A model generated the notes under the pieces. It was given only the letters and a program-made list of their open reading frames with translations. It was not told the origin of the DNA and made no database searches. The translations under genes and the position numbers were made by a program. From positions 1 to 6,431 of the forward strand of contig JAEYTA010000169.1 in assembly GCA_023434265.1 (NCBI GenBank): 6,431 nt of DNA, read 5' to 3'. The stretch's first letter is position 1. Each line of letters starts with the position of its first letter. Origin of the DNA: Pseudomonadota bacterium (GTDB lineage Bacteria; Pseudomonadota; Alphaproteobacteria; Caulobacterales; Caulobacteraceae). Below, one piece after another: positions 1-6,088 of this stretch.

Positions 1-67
1 GAGCCGCGGGCGGGGCCTCGCAGGCGGTGAGAGCGAGCAGGGCGAGCAGGGGCAGACGGACCTTCAT
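1..67 (-). CDS. Lipoprotein N-terminus (partial, runs off left edge)
   Basis: On the minus strand an ATG at 67-65 opens a frame of 22 codons to the window edge. The peptide starts MKVRLPLLALLALTACEAPP: a positive n-region (K2, R4), a Leu/Ala-rich hydrophobic core and a lipobox LTAC with the modifiable cysteine at residue 16. This is a classic lipoprotein signal peptide, so the product is probably exported by Sec, lipidated and cleaved before Cys16. A good Shine-Dalgarno (GGAGGT, complement of 73-78) lies 5 bases before the ATG and supports the start. The mature domain is outside the window, so no function can be assigned. The gene is transcribed divergently from the ATP12 gene. Confidence 0.75.
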   Translation of the reverse strand, partial: MKVRLPLLALLALTACEAPPAA

Positions 68-154
68 CGGAAACCTCCGCGACGTACGACGGCCGCATCT
101 GGCCCCGAAGCTGTCGTCTGTGCAACGCCGCCGCCCGCGCCTATATCGCCGCCC
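68..154. promoter_or_regulatory. Divergent intergenic region, lipoprotein / ATP12 chaperone
   Basis: These 87 bases lie between two divergently transcribed genes and should hold promoters for both. On the plus strand TATATC (142-147) is a plausible -10 element whose start point would fall at or just before the ATG at 155. No convincing -35 hexamer is seen at the right distance. On the minus strand only the lipoprotein ribosome-binding site (73-78) is clear. The promoter call is inferred from geometry. Confidence 0.4.
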
Positions 155-916
155 ATGCCTCACATCCCCCCGCTCGATCCCAACGTCGCCGCGCGCAAGG
201 GCTTCCGCGAGCCCGCCGAACGCCTCAAGCGCTTCTGGACCGCCGTCGACACGGCGGAAGGGGAGGGCGGCTGGGCCGTGCTGCTCGACGGCCGCGCCCC
301 GAAGACGCCCGCCGGCGCGCGCCTGGTCCTGCCCACCGAGGCGGCCGCCCGCCTCGTCGCCGGCGAATGGGCGGCGCAGGGCGAGCACCTCGACCCCGCC
401 ACCATGCCCGCCACCCGCCTGGCCTCCACCGCCATCGACCGGGTGTCGCGGGCGCGCGCGCCGGTGGCCGACGAGGTCGCCGCCTTCGCCGGCTCGGACC
501 TGCTCTGCTACCTCGCCGACGCCCCCGCCTCGCTGGTCGAGCAGCAGGCCCGCGAATGGGCTCCGTGGCGCGACTGGGCGCGCGATCTCGGCGTGCCGCT
601 CGAGGCCTGCGAGGGCGTCGTCCACCGCCCGCAGGACCCCGCCGCCGTCGCCCGGGTGCGCGAGCTGGCGCTGGCGCTCGACGACTTCGCCCTCACCGGC
701 CTGGCCGCGGCGGTTCCCCTGCTCGGCAGCGCCGTGCTCGGCCTCGCCCTGCAGCGCGGCGCCCTGTCCGGCGACGCCGCCTTCGACCTGTCCCGTCTCG
801 ACGAGGCCTTCCAGGAATCGCGCTGGGGCGTCGACGAGGAGGCCGCCGAACGCACCGCCGCCCGCCGCACCGAGGCGGTGCTTCTGGAGCGATGGTTCCG
901 GGCCCTGAAGGGCTGA
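155..916 (+). CDS. ATP12 family F1-ATPase assembly chaperone
   Basis: The 253-aa product matches the ATP12 family, whose mitochondrial member binds the F1 alpha subunit before it is assembled into the F1 hexamer. The bacterial protein is expected to act in the cytoplasm. Recognisable parts are the N-terminal RLKRFWTAV segment (about residues 24-32), an LDGR.PKTPAG stretch with LVLPT (about 45-61), the EW..QG...DP.TMPATRLASTAIDRV block (about 72-97), and CYLADAP.SLV..Q...W.PW..WA (about 121-148). The C-terminal half is helical, and the length is normal for the bacterial family. ATG 155 is the only sensible start: no other Met lies near the N-terminus. No purine-rich ribosome-binding site precedes it, so translation may be leaderless. 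The stop codon touches the first operator of the next operon, so the two units are tightly packed. Base composition is very GC-rich, in keeping with a native gene. Confidence 0.9.
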   Translation: MPHIPPLDPNVAARKGFREPAERLKRFWTAVDTAEGEGGWAVLLDGRAPKTPAGARLVLPTEAAARLVAGEWAAQGEHLDPATMPATRLASTAIDRVSRARAPVADEVAAFAGSDLLCYLADAPASLVEQQAREWAPWRDWARDLGVPLEACEGVVHRPQDPAAVARVRELALALDDFALTGLAAAVPLLGSAVLGLALQRGALSGDAAFDLSRLDEAFQESRWGVDEEAAERTAARRTEAVLLERWFRALKG

Positions 917-983
917 CTTTCCACATCGGAAAGTTTTCACTTGCCAAGACGGAAAGTCGGCGTCATTTTCCATTTCGGAAAGT
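916..983 (+). promoter_or_regulatory. Three tandem palindromic operators before the membrane protein/regulator operon
   Basis: Three 19-bp sites share 7-base arms and a 5-base spacer: ACTTTCC-ACATC-GGAAAGT (916-934), ACTTGCC-AAGAC-GGAAAGT (939-957) and ATTTTCC-ATTTC-GGAAAGT (965-983). The right arm is identical in all three; the left arms differ from a perfect complement by 0, 1 and 1 base. Centres are 23 and 26 bp apart, so the sites are not on exactly one helix face. A weak promoter, TTGCCA (941-946) with CATTTT (964-969) at 17-bp spacing, would lie within sites 2 and 3. Site 3 directly abuts the ribosome-binding site of the gene at 995. The dyad symmetry suits a dimeric winged-helix protein; the regulator encoded two genes on is the obvious candidate. 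That pairing is inferred. Confidence 0.75.
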
Positions 984-994
984 GAGGAGAGCCG

Positions 995-1444
995 ATGACC
1001 GACCCCGCCGAAGCCCGTGAGGCGCTCGCCGCCATCCGCCAGGCCCGCGAGAGCGTGCCGGGCGAGATCATGAACTACCCCCTGTGGTACGATCTGCTGT
1101 ACGGCGCCATCTGCGCCACGCTGGTCGCCGCGCAGGGCCTGCCCCAGCCGTGGTCGATCCTGATGCTGATCGCCGCCCTCGGCGGCCTGTTCGGCATCAT
1201 TCGCTGGTTTCGCGAACGCTACGGCTGGTGGGTCAGCGGCTATTCGCCGAAGCGGGCCCGCTGGGTGGCCTTCGCCATGGTCGCCGTCTTCCTGGCCCTG
1301 ATCGCCGTCACCTTCGCCGGGCGCGAGTTCGGGGTGTGGTGGGTCCCGCTGGCCACCGCTCCTGTCGCCTTCGTCGTCGCCATCGTCGGCAGCCGGCTGT
1401 GGATGCGGGTCTGGCGCCGCGAACTGGCCGAGGCCGCCCGATGA
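995..1444 (+). CDS. Small four-helix integral membrane protein
   Basis: The 149-aa product has a soluble, charged N-terminus (residues 1-28, with repeated Ala/Arg/Glu and a predicted helix) followed by four likely membrane segments at about 30-48, 53-70, 90-108 and 113-135, and a basic tail (RVWRRELAEAAR). Both ends should be cytoplasmic. The basic loop at about 70-89 (WFRERYGWW, SPKRARW) and many Trp/Tyr residues mark the membrane borders. No catalytic motif is seen, so function is unknown. A ribosome-binding site, GAGGAGA (984-990), sits 4 bases before the ATG. The gene ends in an ATGA overlap with a winged-helix regulator gene, which implies translational coupling and joint control by the operators just upstream. 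Small membrane proteins encoded with such regulators are common in this bacterial group, and the role of most is unproven. Confidence 0.8.
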   Translation: MTDPAEAREALAAIRQARESVPGEIMNYPLWYDLLYGAICATLVAAQGLPQPWSILMLIAALGGLFGIIRWFRERYGWWVSGYSPKRARWVAFAMVAVFLALIAVTFAGREFGVWWVPLATAPVAFVVAIVGSRLWMRVWRRELAEAAR

Positions 1445-1743
1445 GCGCCCCCGCCTTCGACCCCGTCATCCACGCCCCCGGCCGGCTGCAGATCTGCGGC
1501 ATCCTCTCGGCCGTGGACGAGGCCGAGTTCGCCACCCTGCGCGACAGCCTGCAGGTCTCGGACTCGGTCCTGTCCAAGCACCTGAAGCAGCTGGAGGAGG
1601 CCGGCTACGTCGCCGTCCGCAAACTGCCCCAGGGCGGGCGGCAGCGGACCTGGGTGAACCTGACCCCCGCCGGCCGCAAGGCCTTCGCGTCCCACGTCGC
1701 CGAACTGACCCGGCTGGCGGGCCTGGCGAGCGCCGTGTCGTGA
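1441..1743 (+). CDS. Winged-helix transcriptional regulator (MarR/ArsR-like, HTH_34 type)
   Basis: The 100-aa product is almost only a winged-helix DNA-binding domain. The start PAFDPVIHAPGRLQICGIL (residues 4-22) resembles the family's usual D..IH.P.RL.I...L opening. VSDSVLSKHLKQLEEAGYV (39-57) is the helix-turn-helix with its recognition helix. KLPQGGRQRTWVNLTPAGRKAF (61-82) forms the beta wing and the following helix. No separate ligand-binding domain or metal-binding cysteine pattern is present; the only cysteine is C19. Proteins of this kind bind palindromes as dimers, and the three palindromes at 916-983 are the likely targets, giving autoregulation. The ATG overlaps the preceding stop by ATGA, so it is probably translated by coupling. 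The inducing signal cannot be told from the sequence. Confidence 0.88.
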   Translation: MSAPAFDPVIHAPGRLQICGILSAVDEAEFATLRDSLQVSDSVLSKHLKQLEEAGYVAVRKLPQGGRQRTWVNLTPAGRKAFASHVAELTRLAGLASAVS

Positions 1744-1768
1744 TAGGCTGGGGGCGAGGAGGAGAGCC

Positions 1769-1882
1769 ATGCAACCCGACCGTCCCCGCCGCCCGCGCTT
1801 CGGCCGCTACTGGATGATCGCCTTCTGGGTCGTCATCGCCGTCGTCCTGCTCAGCTGGCTGGTCCCCGACCTGCTGCGCTGA
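1769..1882 (+). CDS. 37-aa single-pass membrane microprotein
   Basis: A 38-codon frame with a strong ribosome-binding site (GAGGAGGAGAG, 1756-1766) just before its ATG encodes a small protein. It has an N-terminal basic region with seven Arg/Pro-rich positions (PDRPRRPRFGR, residues 3-13), one hydrophobic helix (about 15-32, WMIAFWVVIAVVLLSWLV) and a short PDLLR tail. By the positive-inside rule the N-terminus should face the cytoplasm. The gene lies 25 bases after the winged-helix regulator on the same strand and is probably its operon partner. No family is recognised. Evidence that it is real: an excellent ribosome-binding site, a clean basic-then-hydrophobic design, and a native-like codon bias. 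It is short enough to be missed by gene finders. Confidence 0.68.
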   Translation: MQPDRPRRPRFGRYWMIAFWVVIAVVLLSWLVPDLLR

Positions 1883-1903
1883 CGCCGCCTTGCCAGCCCC
1901 GGC

Positions 1904-1935
1904 GCGTCTCCTTAAGCCAGCGCTCAAGGAGACGC
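1904..1935 (+). promoter_or_regulatory. Perfect inverted repeat covering the pccB ribosome-binding site
   Basis: GCGTCTCCTT (1904-1913) and AAGGAGACGC (1926-1935) are exact 10-base complements around a 12-base loop. The right arm contains the Shine-Dalgarno AAGGAG (1926-1931), 8 bases before the ATG at 1940, and the left arm holds the matching anti-Shine-Dalgarno CTCCTT. In mRNA this hairpin would hide the ribosome-binding site, so it may act as a translational switch. As DNA it could instead be an operator. No U-tract follows, so it is not a standard terminator. Confidence 0.6.
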
Positions 1936-1939
1936 CCGC

Positions 1940-3468
<1,529 letters not shown>

Positions 3469-3472
<4 letters not shown>

Positions 3473-4095
3473 TTACGTTCGGCTTCGATCCCGGAGGACG
3501 AGGTGGTTTCGGTTGCGCGATCGTGACGGACGAAGCGTCGTGGTCGGCGACGGTCAGTTCGGTTGACGAGGCGGTGGATTGGGCGCTGACCCAGACGTCC
3601 GGCCGTCAACCCGACGGAGTCGGAATTGACACCCTGCTGTTTTGGCAGACCACCCAGTCCGGGTGGCGCGGAGCCGATGAGTATCTTCGCGCGCGCTACC
3701 CGGCGCGACGGAACAGTGTGCTTTGTTCGAACGGGCTTTATGGATCCATGGCCGTGCAAGGGGCGACCTTGGCCATGCGCCTCCGGCAGCAATGGCCGAC
3801 TGTCCTTCTGACGGAGACACATCCCAAGGTCCTTTGGGATCATATGGCCGCCGGAGTCCCCTATCCGAGAGAGCCATCCACCGACCACCCGGCGGTCCTT
3901 CTACTCACCGAAGCGCTGGAAGCGTCGATCAACCCCATGAACGAGCATGAGTTTGATGCCCTGTTGTCAGGTTGGGCGGCGGATAGAGCTTGCCGAGGAA
4001 TGTGGAGCCTTGACCTCGCAACGATCAGAGCGCGTGAGCAAAAGGTGCCGAACCTGTCGTTGGTAGGCGACGTCCACTATTTTTGGCCCGATTGA
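3469..4095 (+). CDS. DUF429 family protein with RNase H-like fold
   Basis: The 208-aa product resembles the DUF429 family, predicted to have an RNase H-like nuclease fold but with no firmly known role. The expected acidic residues are visible: D7 in the first strand (ITFGFDPGGRGGFG), D54 in VGIDTLLFW, E116 in LLTETHPKVLW and D163 in NEHEFDALLSGWAA. ETHP and the final D.L.S.WAA are the most telling motifs. The GTG start overlaps the pccB stop (GTGA); no close ribosome-binding site is seen, so translation may depend on coupling. The end overlaps the phosphatase gene (TTGA). GC is about 60% by hand count of eight 60-base rows, against about 65-80% in sampled rows of neighbours, and codons such as GGA, CGA, GGT and TTT are frequent. 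This points to horizontal acquisition. A nuclease role is inferred from the fold only. Confidence 0.75.
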
Positions 4096-4424
4096 CCAAC
4101 CTCCTCTTCCTCTGCGCCCGCAACCGCCTCCGCTCCCCCACGGCCGAGCGGGTCTTCGCCGGCCGCCCCGGCGTCGAGACCGCCTCCGCCGGCCTGGCGC
4201 CCGATGCGGAGGAGCCGGTCACCCCCGACCACCTCGACCAGGCCGACCTGATCTTCGTCATGGAGCGCGCCCACCGCGCCAAACTCCAGCGCCGCTTCGG
4301 CAAACACCTGAAGGGCAAGCGCGTCGTCTGCCTCGACATCCCCGACGACTACGCCTTCATGCAGCCGGAACTCGTGGCGCTGCTGGAGAGGAAGGTGGGG
4401 CAGTTCCTCTCGCGTAGCGGCTGA
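4092..4424 (+). CDS. Small low-molecular-weight protein tyrosine phosphatase-like protein (COG4551 type)
   Basis: From TTG 4092 the product is 110 aa and begins TNLLFLCARNRLRSPTAE after the initiator Met. It carries the phosphate-binding loop C-X5-R-S (C8 to R14, S15) right after the first beta strand, as in low-molecular-weight tyrosine phosphatases. SAGLAPDAEEPVTPDHLDQADLIFVMERAH matches the family's middle, and VVCLDIPDDYAFMQPELVALL supplies acidic residues (D85, D86) near the usual general-acid region. It is shorter than classical members (about 150 aa) but right for the compact predicted-phosphatase group. The TTG at 4092 gives the usual short N-terminus and a 4-base TTGA overlap with the DUF429 stop; a TTG at 4083 is possible but adds three residues. 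No ribosome-binding site is evident, so coupling is likely. Substrate is unknown. Codon use is native, unlike the gene before it. Confidence 0.8.
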   Translation: MTNLLFLCARNRLRSPTAERVFAGRPGVETASAGLAPDAEEPVTPDHLDQADLIFVMERAHRAKLQRRFGKHLKGKRVVCLDIPDDYAFMQPELVALLERKVGQFLSRSG

Positions 4425-4427
4425 CGT

Positions 4428-4604
4428 TCACCTCTCCGTTCGCGAAGGCGAATGGAGAGGACAGACCGCGCAGCGGTCAGGTGAGGGCGGCGCCGGCCGT
4501 TGTTGTTGAGCGCCAATCCCCCGCCGTCCGCGCCGCCCTCTCCTGGTCGACGCTGACGCGCCGACCTGTCCTCTCCATTCGCTCGAATGCGAATGGAGAG
4601 GTGA
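4428..4604. repeat. 177-bp fold-back intergenic element with terminal inverted repeats
   Basis: The ends are TCACCTCTCCGTTCGC (4428-4443) and GCGAATGGAGAGGTGA (4589-4604), inverted copies with one mismatch over 16 bases. Each end also forms its own hairpin: 4431-4443 with 4448-4460 (13 pairs, one G-U, loop GAAG) and 4570-4582 with 4589-4601 (13 perfect pairs, loop TCGAAT). Inside, 4464-4469 pairs with 4473-4478, 4483-4493 pairs with 4530-4540 (11 bp, GAGGGCGGCGC), and GGACAG (4459-4464) matches CTGTCC (4566-4571). The whole can fold as one long structure. No frame inside looks coding. It resembles a MITE-like or palindromic interspersed repeat; no clear target-site duplication is seen. It may also end transcription of the phosphatase gene. 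Confidence 0.72.
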
Positions 4605-4735
4605 GTGACCGCCATATCCGCCCTTCACCTCATGCTGAACCGCCCGGCGACGCTCCTCCACGAGGTCGAAAGGCGCCCGCACTTCTCCCTCTCGCTGAGA
4701 CGCGTAAGCTGGGCCCGCCACCGGAGCCGCCCCCC
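4605..4735. other. Non-coding stretch upstream of the tandem GST genes
   Basis: This completes the 311-base gap between the phosphatase and GST genes. Frames here lack coding character, and no strong promoter hexamers are evident. A pyrimidine-rich CTCCCTCTCGCTGAGA string (4684-4699) resembles the palindromic intergenic DNA to its left. The only likely functional site is GGAG (4723-4726), 9 bases before the GST start at 4736. A promoter must lie here or in the fold-back element if the GST genes are transcribed on their own. Confidence 0.45.
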
Positions 4736-5392
4736 ATGCTGACCCTCCACGCCTTCGGCCGCGTCCACCCCGCCGTCCACGGCCTGACCCGCGACCTGCG
4801 CGTACAGTGGGCGCTGGAGGAGATGGGGCTGCCGTACGAGGTGCGCGGTTGGGACCACGGCGCCGGCGAGACCACCGGCCCCGACTTCTCGGCCCTCAGC
4901 CCCTTCCGGCAGCTGCCCCTGCTCACCGACGGCGACCTGACCCTGTCCGAGAGCGGCGCCATCCTCATCCACCTGGCGGAAAAATCCGGCCGGCTGATCC
5001 CCGCCGATCCCCGCGGCCGGGCCGAGACCCTGCGGTGGACGCTGGCCGCCCTGTCCACCGTCGAGGCTCCGATCCAGCCGCTCAAGCTGATGGACATGGG
5101 GGCCATGGGCGAGCCCGGCGCCGCCCGCGACTTCCTCGTCGGCTGGACCCGCCGCGTGCTGGAGAACCTCGACCGCCGCCTCGACGGCCGCATGTGGATC
5201 GCCGCCGACGACTTCACCATCGCCGACCTGCTGCTCGCCTCCGTGCTGCGGCAGCTCCGTCACACCGACCTGATGGACGCCTGGCCGAACGTGACGGCCT
5301 TCTACGACCGGGCCATGGCCCGCCCGGCATGGACGCGCACCCTCGATCTCTACGCCGAACGCCTCGGCGCCGACCGCGCGAAGCTGGCCTGA
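4736..5392 (+). CDS. Glutathione S-transferase family protein, first tandem copy
   Basis: The 218-aa product has the two-domain cytosolic GST plan. The thioredoxin-like N-domain (about residues 1-84) contains LRVQWALEEMGLPYEV (21-36), FSALSPFRQLPLL with the conserved cis-Pro P61, and LSESGAILIHLAEKSGRLIP, where E72-S73 should bind the glutathione gamma-glutamyl group. The helical C-domain includes WIAADDFTIADLLLASVL (about 154-171), the usual N-capping and folding motif. The catalytic residue is not obvious: the loop after strand 1 is longer than usual and lacks a clear Tyr/Ser/Cys; T18 is shared with the neighbouring copy. The ATG at 4736 has GGAG 9 bases upstream and puts LHAF at the first strand; the open frame further upstream runs through repeat DNA and is not coding. 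Substrate is unknown; it may act in detoxification or thiol exchange. Confidence 0.88.
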   Translation: MLTLHAFGRVHPAVHGLTRDLRVQWALEEMGLPYEVRGWDHGAGETTGPDFSALSPFRQLPLLTDGDLTLSESGAILIHLAEKSGRLIPADPRGRAETLRWTLAALSTVEAPIQPLKLMDMGAMGEPGAARDFLVGWTRRVLENLDRRLDGRMWIAADDFTIADLLLASVLRQLRHTDLMDAWPNVTAFYDRAMARPAWTRTLDLYAERLGADRAKLA

Positions 5393-5400
5393 GCCCCGTC

Positions 5401-6057
5401 ATGATCGTCCTCCACGCCTTCGCCAACATGTTCCCCGGCGGCATCGGCGAGACCAAGGACATCCGCATCCAGTGGGCGCTGGAGGAGATGGGCCTGCCCT
5501 ACGAGGTCCGGCCGCTCGACTATCTGGGCGGCGAGGCCGACGGGCCGGCCTTCTCGGCCCTCAGCCCGTTCAACCAGATCCCCGTGCTGGAGCACGACGG
5601 CCTGGTCATCGCCGAGTCCTGCGCCATCCTCATCCATCTGGCGGAGACGTCCGGCCGGCTCATGCCCGCCGACGCGGCCGGCCGCCTCAAGGTCATCCAG
5701 TGGTGTTTCGCCGCCACCGCCACGGTCCAGCCCGCCCTGTCGATGATCGCCATGGTCGACGCCGGCCTCATGGGCGAGGACCCCGCGGCGCGCGCCTTTC
5801 TCGTCGGCCTCGCCGGGCGCTGGCTGGCCGGGCTGGAACGTCAGCTGGACGGGCATGACTGGATCACCGGCGACGACTTCACCATCGCCGACATCACCCT
5901 CGCCGACGTCCTGCGCGAAATTCGCGAGACCGACCTGATGGACGACTATCCCGCTGTCGGCGCCTTCTACGCCCGCGCCTTCGCCCGCCCGGCCCGGCGC
6001 CGGGCCCGCGAGCTGACCGCGGAGCGGATGGGCGTCTCCCTCGACGCCATCGCCTGA
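5401..6057 (+). CDS. Glutathione S-transferase family protein, second tandem copy
   Basis: This product is also 218 aa and aligns with the preceding GST end to end without a gap; I count about 121 identical residues. Shared features are LHAF at strand 1, IRIQWALEEMGLPYEV (21-36), FSALSPFNQIPVL with cis-Pro P61, AESCAILIHLAETSGRL with E72-S73 for glutathione binding, and WITGDDFTIADITLADVL in the C-domain. Differences cluster in residues 8-17, 41-50 and 91-122, which border the active-site cleft in GSTs, so substrate range may have diverged. C74 and C102 are present only in this copy. The ATG lies 8 bases after the previous stop with no clear ribosome-binding site, so the two genes are probably co-transcribed and coupled. 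A MerR-type regulator gene converges on it downstream. Confidence 0.88.
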   Translation: MIVLHAFANMFPGGIGETKDIRIQWALEEMGLPYEVRPLDYLGGEADGPAFSALSPFNQIPVLEHDGLVIAESCAILIHLAETSGRLMPADAAGRLKVIQWCFAATATVQPALSMIAMVDAGLMGEDPAARAFLVGLAGRWLAGLERQLDGHDWITGDDFTIADITLADVLREIRETDLMDDYPAVGAFYARAFARPARRRARELTAERMGVSLDAIA

Positions 6058-6065
6058 CCGAACCG

Positions 6066-6082
6066 TCTCCCGCGAGGGGAGA
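6066..6082. terminator. Short hairpin between convergent genes, possible bidirectional terminator
   Basis: TCTCCC (6066-6071) and GGGAGA (6077-6082) are exact complements around a 5-base loop, placed between the end of the second GST gene and the end of the MerR-type gene. No T-tract follows on either strand, so it is not a canonical intrinsic terminator. Its position between convergent genes is the main support. Confidence 0.35.
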
Positions 6083-6088
6083 AGGAGA

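Noticed and set aside
27..908. An open frame in another phase over the ATP12 gene (293 codons, Pro/Arg/Ala-rich)
   Set aside because: It is a GC-driven shadow; the ATP12 frame has family motifs and the overlap would be total.
917..994. Intrinsic terminator after the ATP12 gene formed by the GGAAAGT palindromes
   Set aside because: Three evenly built copies with a shared sequence and no U-tract fit protein-binding operators better than a terminator.
4428..4604. CRISPR array or tRNA as an explanation for the repeated hairpins
   Set aside because: There are only two near-copies in palindromic form, no regular spacers and no cloverleaf; a fold-back repeat explains the pattern better.
4481..4735. 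In-frame upstream extension of the first GST
   Set aside because: It would run through the fold-back repeat and has no GST-like sequence. ATG 4736 gives a length equal to the second GST and places the first beta strand correctly.
4807..5400. In-frame upstream extension of the second GST
   Set aside because: It overlaps the first GST in another phase and gives Arg/Pro-rich nonsense; ATG 5401 gives a 218-aa protein aligned end to end with its paralogue.
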